Assembly (NCBI GenBank): GCA_905116865.2
Contig: CAJHNH020002032.1
Location: forward strand, 62,001-126,000
DNA length: 64,000 bases
Direction: 5' to 3'
Source: Candidula unifasciata
Taxonomy: Eukaryota; Mollusca; Gastropoda; Stylommatophora; Geomitridae
Position numbers and translations under genes: made by a program. Of the stretch, positions 11,091 through 20,837 are shown in pieces. The number at the start of each line of letters is the position of its first letter. Position 1 is the first letter of the stretch. The notes under the pieces are model-generated. The model had not been told where the DNA came from. It ran no database searches and saw only the letters and a list, made by a program, of their open reading frames with translations.

Positions 11091-11823
11091 ACTTCATTGA
11101 ACTTTTCTCAACTTGTCTTAGCTTGTTTCTGTTTTTATTAGATTGTATATTTCCGTAAAATCGTTCTGCCTTTCTCAGCCTCTATGTTTCCGAGCCCTTT
11201 CTACTGCCCTGAGTTCATTCAGGTGTGGTAGCTTACCCTCGCCTTTACCAAGCAGGGGCAGATGAAAGAAAGCCAAGTAGACGAGAGAAGGGAAAGCGGA
11301 TGACAAAAGAGCAGACAGATGAAAGCAAGACAAAGAGATGAGAGAAGGACAAGCAGGCGAGAGAAAGAGAGAGAGGTAGATGAGACGAAGACAAGCAGGC
11401 AAGAGAAACAGAGGCAGATGAGAGAACAAACAGATAACAAAAGAACAGACAGATGAAAGCAAGACAAGAAGATCAAGCAGACACGAGAAGACTGAGCAGA
11501 TGATACGGAAAACGATAATCATGATTGTGTGTATCATACCAGACTCCTTGAAATGTAGAAACGTAGAAGAGTAAGAAAGATTAAAAAAAAATATTAGGAT
11601 AACAAGATAGAAGGATGAAGCAAGAGAACAAAAACAGGAAAAGGGGGGCGGGGGTGGCACACGCATACTAGAAGAGACAAAACTAGTAGCTCATTGTTTG
11701 GCAGCGCAACCTTTGGGAGTCTCCAACATGGGACATTAAAATAATATTTCCTAAATCTACAGTCCAAATCAAAGGCACCAGCCTCGTGGAAGAACTGCCT
11801 TTGCACATGCATGGCCTAAAGCT
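11091..11823. other. Unassigned sequence with purine-rich tract
   Basis: From about 11255 to 11500 the plus strand is strongly purine-rich, with irregular repeats of cagatgaaagcaagac and gatgagagaag. This creates a long Leu/Ser/Phe-rich frame on the minus strand (11175-11666) that I do not regard as a gene. Nothing else is recognised. Confidence 0.5.
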
Positions 11824-12170
11824 GATAAGGCTCGGGGGGCACCACTATGGTATTTAGGCTATAAGCTGATAAGGCTCGGGGGGGGGGGGAGGGGCCCACT
11901 ATGGTATTTAGGCTATAAGATAATAAGGCTCGGGTGGGGGGAGGGGGTGCACCACTATGGTATTTAGGCTATAAGATGATAAGGCTCGGGTGGGGGGGGG
12001 CACCACTATGGTATTTAGGCTATAAGCTGATAAGGCTAGGGGGGGGGGGACCACTATGGTATTTAGGCTGTAAGATAATAAGGCTCGGGGGGGGGGGGGG
12101 AACCACTATGGTATTTGGACTATAAGATAATAAGGCTCGGGGGGGGGGGGCACCACTATGGTATTTAGGC
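11824..12170. repeat. ~45-bp G-run minisatellite (~8 copies)
   Basis: Units read ataaggctcgg, then a G run of 6-14, then accactatggtatttaggc and tataag. The G run varies in length between copies, sometimes broken by A or T. Several closely spaced G runs on one strand could favour quadruplex structure. Confidence 0.9.
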
Positions 12171-12334
12171 AATACGATGGTATCAACAAAACAATGTACT
12201 TGCCAGGGCGGATGTTGGTGTGAAAATGCGATAAAAGTTCGTACGATTTGAACCAATGAAACAGTCAGTGTTTGTCATTCTTTCTGACACAACATTCATA
12301 TGAGTTGCCTAGGCAACTGGTTCTTTCTGAAATC

Positions 12335-13020
12335 CCACACACGAGATCTACCAGTGTATCTGTCTCTTTCTGAACTTTCACAAACGGGGTCTATCAGTGT
12401 ATCTATCTCTCTGTGGGGTTTCACACATGAGGTCTATCAGTGTATCTATCTCTTTGTAGGGTTTCACACATGAGGTCTATCAGTGTATCTGCCTCTTTCT
12501 GGTTCCACACACGTTGCCTGTCAGTTCACCTGTCTCTTTCTGAAGTTCCACACATGAGGTCTGTCAGTGTATCTATTTCTTTCTGTTCCACACACGTGGT
12601 CTGTCAGTGTATCTGTCTCTTCCTGAAGTTCCACATATGGACTTTCAGTGTATCTGTCTCTTTCTGAAGTTCCACATATGGGCTCTCAGTGTGTCTGTCT
12701 CTTCCTGAAGTTCCACATATGGGCTCTCAGTGTATCTGTCTCTTTATGAAGTTCCACATATGTGCTCTCAGTGTATCTGTCTCTTTCTGAAGTTCCACAT
12801 ATGGACTCTCAGTGTATCTGTCTCTTTCTGAAGTTCCACATATGGGGTCTCAGTGTATCTGTCTCTTTCTGAAGTTCCACATATGGACTCTCAGTGTATC
12901 TGTCTCTTTCTGAAGTTTCACATATGGACTCTGTGTATCTGTCTCTTTCTGGAGTTCCACATATGGACTCTCAGTGTATCTGTCTCTTTGTGGGGTTTCA
13001 CACACGAGATCTACCAGTTT
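12335..13020. repeat. 41-bp minisatellite (~17 copies)
   Basis: Unit of 41 bp: tctgtctctttctgaag, then ttccacatatggactctcag and tgta. It is homogeneous between 12620 and 12960 and degenerate toward 12335, where 'gtttcacacatgaggtcta' variants occur. Confidence 0.9.
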
Positions 13021-14120
13021 ATCTGACTCTGTCCGAAAATCCACATGTTGGGTTCTCACAGTAACTGTCTCGTGCTGACACCTCATACGTGGAAGTTGCA
13101 AATGTACCCAACATTTTCTGGAAGAAGGAAAACAAATGGGGGGGGGGGGGTGTGGAGGATGGGGAGGGGAGGGGGGGGGTTGGGGTACGCACTATATGCG
13201 GAATTCCTCGATTGTCTCACATCAGATCCATCTCAACAGCGTTATGTGCCCATGGACAAATCAATGTGCTGAGGCCCCTACTGAAACCACTCACAGAAAT
13301 AAAGTTTTTATTCACGGTAAGTCGCTTGACTTACCCAGATTAGCAAGGATCTTCAGGGAAAGTGCCAAGCGGGTCCATGTGTTTAAAAAAAAAAAGGAAG
13401 TGCCAAACACTCCCTGGTGGCTTTATAAAGTCTACATTTACGTCTAACAGTTTCTATGGCTCTGTAATATGGGCATTGTATCTGACTTATTAATACGCCA
13501 GTAATAAGGCATTTTAAATTTGAAAACCACTAGCTGGCGAATGAAGACATTCTAGACGTAGCGATACAAAGATCAAGGTTTTAAAAAACTTAATGTCGAT
13601 GTTTTTAAACAATATTTTAAGATATTGCGTGGTAGCGGGTCTGTATCCAAATATAGTTTTAATTACCTGACGTCTACAAATACTAGCCATTCTCAAAACA
13701 ACAGTCGGTGTCAGGGGCAGAATCTGCCGTCTCCGTGGAGGACATTTTGAAAACTGAACCGGGTAAAACAACGACAATGGCCAGTCTTACGTCGCAATTT
13801 GAAGCGTCATTTCATTTTGTTGTTTTGTTTTAAATATTTTCACTTATGTTTATATGGCTGTATCATGAATGTGTCCTAATAGAAATTGACCTACGAAAAC
13901 ACCTGAATGCCCACATAAGGAAGAGACAATCTACATTCTTTGTCATGTGATGAAAAGGAAAAACAAAACAAAAAACAAGAACAGTAGGAAAGTTGGAGTG
14001 AAAGAGAGGCAGTGGGAGACCGAGAGAAAAGATGCTGGACAGTTTGACTTAGCCCAAGATAAAGATTTTTTCTTCTGCTTAGCGTTCACTCATTGTAAAC
14101 TTCGGGGGGGGGGGGGGGTG
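13021..14120. other. Unassigned intergenic sequence
   Basis: G homopolymer runs occur at 13138-13150, 13170-13179 and 14104-14117. A short 'gagagaaaagatgctggac' at about 14022 resembles the end of the LINE ORF2 fragment on the minus strand at 50640-51060 and may be a small relic. No gene is supported. Confidence 0.35.
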
Positions 14121-14124
14121 TGGC

Positions 14125-14180
14125 AGGGTTGATTGTTCGACCACTTCTGGATTTTGGTCTTGTTTCAGAACATGATTTAT
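14125..14180 (-). mobile_element. SINE-A dispersed repeat fragment
   Basis: Short reverse family-A piece carrying 'ttgttcgaccacttctgg', 'attttggtcttgtttcag' and 'gcgagcacatc'. Confidence 0.5.
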
Positions 14181-14340
14181 GCGAGCACATCAACACGCCG
14201 ACATGACTTGAAGAAAATATCCAAAGGATGCTAACTGCCCGAAACCTCTGAAGTGATGCTTGCCACTCTGCACGGAGCATGCCTGTTTTCACCTTTCTCA
14301 ACATACTCTGTGAGTCAGTTACAATCAGTGGTGTCCTAAC
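14180..14340 (-). pseudogene. LINE RNase H domain fragment (second copy)
   Basis: The minus strand encodes VTDSQSMLRKVKTGMLRAEW and a degraded version of the following SILWI segment. This is the central part of the RNase H domain also found at 24535-25561, and the two copies look about 90% alike at DNA level. Only the Asp of the DSQS motif survives; the downstream PGHA and NEQAD motifs are replaced. A dead, truncated non-LTR retrotransposon copy. Confidence 0.75.
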
Positions 14341-14826
14341 CTTTATCAAGTGGTACCCCCCCCCTCCCCTGTTTGGAGACCACTGCCTTGGAACTCTAGG
14401 AAGCAAAGACAGTGCTTCAAAGAACATGGGGAGGGGGGGGGAGTCGAATAAGAGGGGGGACAAATAAGAACCCGGAGTCACAAAACCAAGAAAAGAACAG
14501 GACTGAGTCATCATACACTTATTCATCAAGCGGAAGATAGAGAAAGATAACGGGTTTTAAGTGTTAGTGCTTCCAACAATACAGTTCCACAACCCTAATG
14601 GGTCAAGGGTTATATTAGAGTAATACTGTTTTACGATATATAAACCTCATATGCAAACCCTTGTTTGTGTGTGTATATTAGTACATCCTTCTAACAGCTG
14701 TTGATCATCCACCTTAATTTTAGCTTATGGAGTAATTACCTTCAAAGATTACACGGCTTTTTACGGGGGGAGGGGGTAAAAAGAGGGGTACAGTGTATTT
14801 CGTGGTTATTGGTCAAGTTTTGCCTG
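14341..14826. other. Unassigned sequence
   Basis: Contains C and G homopolymer runs (near 14358 and 14433) and AT-rich sequence. No gene or known repeat was recognised. Confidence 0.35.
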
Positions 14827-14889
14827 TAAAATGCAGTTTTTGCCTGTCCAAATAAGAAACAGAATTGGACAGGCAAAAACTGCATTTTA
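14827..14889. repeat. Perfect 24-bp inverted repeat at LINE 5' truncation
   Basis: Left arm 14827-14850 (taaaatgcagtttttgcctg then tcca) is the exact reverse complement of right arm 14866-14889, with a 15-nt spacer. The right arm is ordinary LINE coding sequence (reverse-transcriptase downstream IGQAKTAF motif), so the left arm is an inverted duplicate of it at the truncated 5' edge of the insertion. Confidence 0.9.
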
Positions 14890-15390
14890 TAAAATTAAAA
14901 ACATCTTGTGCAATATATCCTTGTCATTGAGAGTTAGAAAAAGAATTCTTGCTTGCTACATACATCCAGTTTCAACATATGGTTGTGAATCCTGGACAAT
15001 CGGTAGGCAGGCCAAAATTTTTTTAGAGGCCTCAGAGATGTGGTTTTACAGAAGAATGCTTAGAATACCTTGGGCAGCCAAAAAGAGCAACCAAGAGGTT
15101 TTGAAAGAGGCGAAAGCCCGAAGACAACTTATCACAGACATCAGAAGGAGACAGTCATACCTTTTCGGCCTTGTTATGAGAAGAGGGAAAATAGAAAATG
15201 TTGTGACCACAGGAAAGATCTGTGGAAGGAGGGATAGAGGAAGACAACGAGAGAAGATGTTTGACAGTCTTGTTGCAGGGCATGGAGGTGTGTCAGCACA
15301 CGAACTGATACATGCTGCAGGAGATCGCAGAATATAGAGAGGCATGATCGCGCACGCCAGTCGGCAAGGCACCTGATGATGATGATTGGT
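14831..15390 (+). pseudogene. Non-LTR retrotransposon ORF2 C-terminal fragment
   Basis: A 168-residue frame (14831-15337) encodes the region downstream of the reverse-transcriptase catalytic core of a LINE. Diagnostic segments are IGQAKTAFYKIKNIL, YGCESWTIGRQ, FYRRMLRIPW, LFGLVMRRGK and a closing GRRDRGRQREKMFDSL. It lacks the catalytic YADD region and the endonuclease, so it is a 5'-truncated copy whose first codons come from the inverted duplication at 14827. After the stop the 3'UTR continues to a short (GAT)n tail near 15373-15388, as in several LINE clades. Related pieces lie at 17622-17728, 50640-51060 and perhaps 62400-63240. The open frame suggests a fairly young insertion. Confidence 0.88.
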
Positions 15391-15560
15391 CAACTGTATG
15401 CTTCAAACTGAAGGTCGTGGGTTCGTTTCTAGGATTGCGTCGGTTGGTCGACTGTTGCAGCGTTGGGATATACTGGCATCGTAGCGTGAGCGACGGACTT
15501 CGTGCTTTGTGTGACGCTTCCGGACACCCCCCCCCCCCCCAACCAATAAAAAAAAAAAAA
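15375..15560 (+). mobile_element. tRNA-derived SINE, family C
   Basis: Starts with a tRNA-like head: 'ttggtcaactgtatgcttc' resembles an A box and 'gtcgtgggttcgtttctagg' contains a B-box-like ggttcgttt. The body holds 'gacggacttcgtgctttgtg' then tgacgcttcc, shared with 32070-32335. It ends in poly-C and an A-rich tail, and sits directly on the LINE 3' end. Confidence 0.65.
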
Positions 15561-16514
15561 AACCACACACATTAGTTTAGATTCGTGTGTATTTCTGGTT
15601 CTACTTTTACATTGAAAACATCTGCAGATCAGACCGGAAGTAAACAACATGGAGAAACACGGCTTGAGGTAACCCACCCCCGCCCACCTTTTGTTCCTGA
15701 TTGCAATCATTTGTCACTTTGTTTTTAGTTTGATACAAGTATCATAATTTAAGAAACGAGAGTCACCTTCGAGATTAGTGAGAACCATCACCGTAGCAAT
15801 CATCATAGATACACAGGTGTTCCACTCAGTCACTTCCTAGACAGCTCCGGAACACGTACTCAACTCGCCGTACGTACATACCGTAGCTCAACTCTTTCAG
15901 GCCCCTGAATTTTGACACTTAGCCCACATTAATGTCCCTTTACAAAAATGGCAGGGGGTGGATGTTCAAGAAAGGCAATAAAGAATGTAATATGTAACTG
16001 CGATGATTTCAATGTAGCTTAGCCATAGTATAGTACAATCTATTTGTTTAGAGAACTTTCCTTCTCTTACACCATAAATATGGTAGCAATGGGACATTGT
16101 CTGTGTAATAAACTCATCAGAATCACTAGATTCAGAACAGCTGATCCCTCAGCTTCGCTGGTAAAAGTTTACCATCTGAATCACTTTCCTAAAAATCTAA
16201 ATTTTTATTATCATTATCAGAATTAAAAACATCTGACTAAAACAATTTCAGAGCTTCGGCCGCAGAAAGACGCATTCTGCGACCTGTACTTGTGGTATGA
16301 ACATTGGTATTCATGGCAGTCGAAAACGAACTTAGAAAATGCACTGTTGAAAAAATATCTCTGTGAATCCGATCAAATTATGCACGGGTGGTTTCTGATA
16401 GTAAATGTAGCTGAAAGGATTTCGGCAGAGTGACTTTCCCTGAATAGTTTAATCGTACTTCCAAACATTAGAAACAAATACAGAGCCTTGTGCGAAGCAA
16501 TATGTACGGGAAAC
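15561..16514. other. Unassigned intergenic sequence
   Basis: No gene, array or confident repeat. A single 'caactctttcaggcccc' at about 15888 resembles one end of the piggyBac-like MITE at 38107. Confidence 0.35.
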
Positions 16515-16805
16515 ACGATCGACAATGACAGTGTTCTCAATCAGCGCTCACTCCGTTGCCTGGGGCAACTCTCAATTCCAACGTACCGCGATCGAAACCC
16601 ACTACAGGCTGCGTGGGTTTTTGTCGTGGTATGGCGCGTCGCAGGCCAACCCAGCCTAAAATGGGTACCAGGATGGGCTGTCCTGGGAAAGTAAAGACAG
16701 CCAGCGTAATGCTGACCACATTACCCACAGAGTGCTGATTGGTCTGTTAAAACATTAGTGCTCTTCCCATATGCCTGATGTGCCTAAAGGCCTGAAAAGG
16801 AATCT
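16515..16805 (+). mobile_element. tRNA-derived SINE, family B (plus orientation)
   Basis: Family-B copy with the tRNA-like head at the left ('gcgatcgaaacccactac' gives a B-box-like gatcgaaaccc). The body includes 'taaaatgggtaccaggatgg', 'gctgtcctgggaaagtaaag', 'gagtgctgattggtctg' and a tail ending 'aaaaggaatctttact'. The reverse complement of this body recurs at 20838, 25690, 29367, 29605, 38762 and 61980. Confidence 0.75.
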
Positions 16806-16856
16806 TTACTTCACTTTGAAGAATGTACAATAACAATAACAAACAGCTGTGTTGAC

Positions 16857-17048
16857 TCAAATGTTTTCGCCATTCATAGAATGTTCATTTTTGGCCGCTC
16901 CAGGTTGCACTCCCATTTCCATCAGCCTCGACAAGGATACAAAGTCTTTCTTGCGATCTTTGCGATAGGCATCTGGAAAGACATCTAGCGTGACATCTTC
17001 ATCAATCAATTCTTTTATTTCCAAGTATTTTACACAGGGCCCACTCAA
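16857..17048 (-). other. Possible coding exon or gene fragment
   Basis: A 63-codon frame with mixed protein-like composition (ELIDEDVTLDVFPDAYRKDR, then SLSRLMEMGVQPGAA) ending in a stop. The frame remains open upstream of the first Met. I recognise no family and see no strong acceptor, so it may be the last exon of a gene, a processed fragment or chance. Transcript evidence would decide. Confidence 0.25.
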
Positions 17049-17319
17049 TAAATATCTAATAGGATGTGTAAATTATGAATCCCTAGTAAATAATGCTTGT
17101 TGGTATTCATATTTATTGACAAATATTTGTAGGATTATAAATTATAAATCCCTAGTAAATAACGCTTGTTGGTATTTCTTGGCCAGTCAAGAAGGACTGT
17201 TTTGACAGAGGTTCAGACACAAAGGTAACTTTTTGAGGGTCTCCGAGATGAAGCAGTCAAGCTAGAATTTAAGCGCAGTATGTCAGTTCTTATTTGATTC
17301 AGTCATTCATTCCTGTATG

Positions 17320-17612
17320 GGTTCTGGCACTCCCATTCTGGGGGTAACACGAACAGACCTGCTGCCCCCTCCGCTACCCCCCAACAAGCATGTCATAAAA
17401 GGCAACTTATTAGGGGTATTTCCTTAGAGGTACATATTCCTGAAAGGCAAGAAACCAACACTCTGCACACAAATACGCAAGATCTGTAAAATGGATGTGC
17501 ATGCAAAAGACAGGTTGTGGAACAAGATCAAAATCTAAAAGTGGATGAACAACTAGACCTTTCCGATAGAGTTTACAACCGATGAGTGCCAAGAAGAAGA
17601 AGGATTGTAGAT
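17320..17612 (+). mobile_element. SINE-A dispersed repeat, full-length copy
   Basis: One of the most complete family-A copies. In order: a 'gttctggcactcccattctg' end, a C-rich stretch, 'caacaagcatgtcataaaag', 'aactta-ttaggggtatttcc', 'ctgaaaggcaagaaaccaac', 'gcaagatctgtaaaatgg', 'aagtggatgaacaactagac' and the terminal 'gtgccaagaagaagaagg'. About 290 bp. I see no clear tRNA A/B boxes, so its promoter class is unknown. Confidence 0.75.
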
Positions 17613-17621
17613 AGTTTTTTG

Positions 17622-17728
17622 TCATGGGCACGGGAAGGTGTCAGCACATGAACTGATTGCCTTCTGATGGCAATTGCAAGATGTGGACAAACATGGTTGC
17701 CACTGATTCACAAGGCACTTGATGATAT
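17622..17728 (+). pseudogene. LINE 3' end fragment
   Basis: Shares 'ggtgtcagcacatgaactga' and 'caaggcacttgatgat' with the 3' end of the LINE at 14831-15390 (HGGVSAHELIH region and (GAT)n tail). A severely 5'-truncated copy of that element, directly after a family-A repeat. Confidence 0.65.
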
Positions 17729-17984
17729 TGAGCATTTTTATAGGTACATGCTTCCACTAAAGCATACATCTAAATATAAATATACCTAGATTCAGCTTTA
17801 TAGCAGCGCAAACCTGCAAAATAAAGGTGAACAAATTCATCATCTAAGCCACCCTGGAAGCGCAAAAACAAATACAGGAAACCACAACACTAGGTTATAA
17901 GTTATGAGTTGGATTATCTTCACAGCACTCCGGACACATCCATAGGCGCTCAGATTCCCCTCTCAACATATTCATTAGCGTCGT

Positions 17985-19350
17985 GCGGTTAATACTGGGT
18001 TACAACCTGGTATGAGTGAGACAACGAAACCACGACACTGGGTTACAAACTGGTATGAGTGAGACAACGAAACCACGACACTGGGTTACAACCTGGTATC
18101 AGTGAAAGGATGAAACCACGACACTGGGTAACAACCTGGTATGAGTGAGACGACGAAACCACGACACTGGGTTACAACCTGGTATGAGTGAGATGACGAA
18201 ACCGCGACACTGGGTTACAACCTGGTATCAGTGAAAGGATGAAACCACGACACTGGGTTACAACCTGGTATCAGTGAAAGGATGAAACCACGACACTGGG
18301 TTACAACCTGGTATGAGTGAGATGACGAAACCGCGACACTGGGTTACAACCTGGTATCAGTGAAAGGATGAAACCACGACACTGGGTTACAACCTGGTAT
18401 CAGTGAAAGGATGAAACCACGACACTGGGTTGCAACCTGGTATCAGTGAAAGGATGAAACCACGACACTGGGTTACAACCTGGTATCAGTGAAAGGATGA
18501 AACCACGACACTGGGTTACAACCTGGTATGAGTGAGATGACGAAACCGCGACACTGGGTTACAACCTGGTATCAGTGAAAGGATGAAACCACGACACTGG
18601 GTAACAACCTGGTATCAGTGAAAGGATGAAACCACGACACTGGGTTACAACCTGGTATCAGTGAAAGGATGAAACCACGACACTGGGTTACAACCTGGTA
18701 TCAGTGAAAGGATGAAACCACGACACTGGGTTACAACCTGGTATCAGTGAAAGGATGAAACCACGACACTGGGTTACAACCTGGTATGAGTGAGATGACG
18801 AAACCGCGACACTGGGTTACAACCTGGTATCAGTGAAAGGATGAAACCACGACACTGGGTAACAACCTGGTATCAGTGAAAGGATGAAACCACGACACTG
18901 GGTTACAACCTGGTATCACCAACCGGGGGGGGGACACTTGGGGTAACAAAACCCTGGTATCAATTGAAGAAAAGGATGAACAAACCACGGACCACTGAAG
19001 GATGAAACCACCACACTGGGTTACAACCTGGTATCAGTGAAAGGATGAAACCACGACACTGGGTAACAACCTGGTATGAGTGAGACGACGAAACCACGAC
19101 ACTGGGTTACAACCTGGTATTAGTGAGACAACGAAACCACGACATTGGGTTACAACCTGGTATCAGTGAAAGGATGAAACCACGACACTGGGTTACAATC
19201 TGGTATCACTGGGACGACAAAACCACGACACTGGGTTACAACCTGGTGTCAGTGAGACGACAAAACCACGACACTGGGTTACAACCTGGTGTCAGTGAGA
19301 CGACAAAACCACGACACTGGATTACAACCTGGTGTCAGTGAGATGACAAA
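17985..19350. repeat. 43-bp minisatellite array (~31 copies)
   Basis: Unit of 43 bp: gaaaccacgacactgggtta, then caacctggtatcagtgaaag and gat. Two main variants alternate, one ending 'tcagtgaaaggat' and one 'gagtgagatgac'. The array ends about 80 bp before the splice acceptor upstream of B3GALT6, so it probably lies in that gene's 5'UTR intron. Register is lost at 18912-19005. Confidence 0.95.
18912..19005. other. Corrupted block inside 43-bp array
   Basis: Here the array unit is scrambled by many small insertions and homopolymer expansions ('accaacc', a run of nine G, 'gggtaacaaaaccctgg', 'tcaattgaagaaaaggatg', 'aaaccacggaccactg'). Neighbouring units on both sides are nearly identical to one another. 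The pattern resembles raw long-read error more than natural mutation. Confidence 0.55.
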
Positions 19351-19409
19351 AAAAAACAACTTGTGATTCCACGGACTGAACATCATGTCCTTTGATTCAC
19401 TCATTGCTT

Positions 19410-19431
19410 TTGTCTTGTCTTATGTTTTCAG
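19410..19431 (+). other. Splice acceptor of B3GALT6 5'UTR exon
   Basis: A pyrimidine-rich stretch ending 'cttatgttttcag' at 19431 precedes the exon carrying the start codon. The exon begins with atgaggttgtga (19432-19443), a four-codon upstream ORF that ends 19 nt before the B3GALT6 ATG and could lower translation. Confidence 0.6.
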
Positions 19432-19462
19432 ATGAGGTTGTGAATGGAGTGATTATTTCATC

Positions 19463-20512
19463 ATGGGGCTGTTCATGAGGAACCTGCCAGGCAGGGAACG
19501 GCGGGCGACGAAACGACTGGCGTTTTTTATGATCGGAGGCATGTTGTTTTCTATCGTCATGTTTGTGTTTCTGATGGTGTGCCAGCTGCCATGTGCCAGT
19601 GACCAATCCCCTTATGACTATGAGAGGTGGAAGCATAGCAGGAACTTGCTTGCTCCTTCTAAGAACGCCAGATATACTTTAGTTATTTTGATCATATCCA
19701 GTCCTGGAAATATCCATGAACGGAATGCTATCCGGGAGACCTGGCTGACGTGGTTGGATGATAGTGTGATTATGTTCCGATTTGTTGTAGGCACTTCAGC
19801 GTTAAACAAAGTTCAAAGTTCACAGCTGGTGCAGGAAGATTCCGCACACAAAGACATGCTGTTACTAAACAGTATCATTGATTCTTATGAAGAATTGACA
19901 AATAAAATTTTACAAGCATTTATTTGGTTGGACAAACATGTCAACTATCAGTATGTCTTGAAAGTTGATGACGACAGCTTTGTGGTTGTGCCAGGTATTT
20001 TGTCTGAACTTCGATACAAGCCAAAAGAAAGACTTTACTGGGGTTTTTTTGATGGCCGTGCCAATGTTAAAACTTCGGGAAAGTGGAAGGAATCAAAGTG
20101 GAACTTGTGCGATAAATATTTACCGTATGCTCGTGGCGGTGGCTATGTTTTGTCGTTTGATTTAGTAAATTTTATAGCGTGGAACTCGGATCTGTTACAG
20201 TTGTACCTTAGCGAGGATGTGTCCGTAGGAACGTGGTTGGCCCCACTGAAAGTTCATCGTCACCACGACCAGAACTTTGACACAGAGTATATGTCTAGAG
20301 GATGTTTGAACTCTTACCTCATTATGCACAAACAGTCGGTGAGTAGTTTCAGAGAACTACATAATAATATAGAAACTGCTGGTGTGCTGTGTAAGACTGA
20401 GGTGGTCTTGCGAGGATCGTACGAGTACAACTGGAGTTACCCCCCTTCTCAGTGTTGTAATAGGTCACCGATTGAACAAAGAAGTCCTGATAAGTCTGTG
20501 TCTAAAACGTAA
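19463..20512 (+). CDS. B3GALT6: Beta-1,3-galactosyltransferase 6
   Basis: Complete 349-residue type II Golgi membrane enzyme of glycosyltransferase family 31. It transfers galactose to Gal-beta-1,4-Xyl on proteoglycan cores, making the third sugar of the linkage that carries heparan and chondroitin sulfate. A short basic N-terminus is followed by a membrane anchor at ~19-42. Family motifs are ERNAIRETW (86-94), the metal-binding DDD in KVDDDS (169-171), ARGGGYVLS (~223-231), EDVSVGTWLAP (251-261) and FDTEYMSRGC, which is characteristic of B3GALT6 rather than other B3GALTs. Length fits (human about 329) with a slightly longer C-terminus. The coding region is one exon, as in vertebrates. Start chosen: first ATG in frame after the splice acceptor, with G at +4. 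A family-A repeat starts 8 bp after the stop and is probably in the 3'UTR. Confidence 0.95.
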   Translation: MGLFMRNLPGRERRATKRLAFFMIGGMLFSIVMFVFLMVCQLPCASDQSPYDYERWKHSRNLLAPSKNARYTLVILIISSPGNIHERNAIRETWLTWLDDSVIMFRFVVGTSALNKVQSSQLVQEDSAHKDMLLLNSIIDSYEELTNKILQAFIWLDKHVNYQYVLKVDDDSFVVVPGILSELRYKPKERLYWGFFDGRANVKTSGKWKESKWNLCDKYLPYARGGGYVLSFDLVNFIAWNSDLLQLYLSEDVSVGTWLAPLKVHRHHDQNFDTEYMSRGCLNSYLIMHKQSVSSFRELHNNIETAGVLCKTEVVLRGSYEYNWSYPPSQCCNRSPIEQRSPDKSVSKT

Positions 20513-20519
20513 AGATGTG

Positions 20520-20800
20520 TCTTCTTCTTAGCGTTAATAGGCTGTAAACTCCAGAAAAAAGTTATGGTTCTTCGTCCACTTCTTGACTTTTGCAAGCATA
20601 TCTGTTGTACAGATCTGTCTTGTTTGTATGCAGACTGTTGGTTCCTCGCCTCTCAGGCAATTGTATTCTGACTTCCAAAGAAACACCCCTAATTAGTCGC
20701 CTTTTTTGATATGCTGTTCGAAATCAGTGGGTTGGAATCTTTATCCCCCTGAAATGGGGCCTCAGAACCCGACGGGGAACTTGATGATCCACAGGTGGTG
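20520..20800 (-). mobile_element. SINE-A dispersed repeat, reverse copy
   Basis: Reverse family-A copy: 'cttcttcttagcgttaatag', 'gctgtaaactccagaaaa', 'ttcttcgtccacttcttgac', 'gcctctcaggcaattg', 'acacccctaattagtcgcc' and a final 'cagaacccgacggggaac'. It lies in the presumed B3GALT6 3'UTR. Confidence 0.75.
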
Positions 20801-20837
20801 GTTCGTGAGCTCACTTGCATGCAGCAGGGTCAGTAAA

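Noticed and set aside
11175..11666. 163-codon minus-strand Leu/Ser/Phe-rich membrane-like protein
   Set aside because: The frame is the complement of a purine-rich, irregularly repetitive tract, and its hydrophobic character follows from the base composition.
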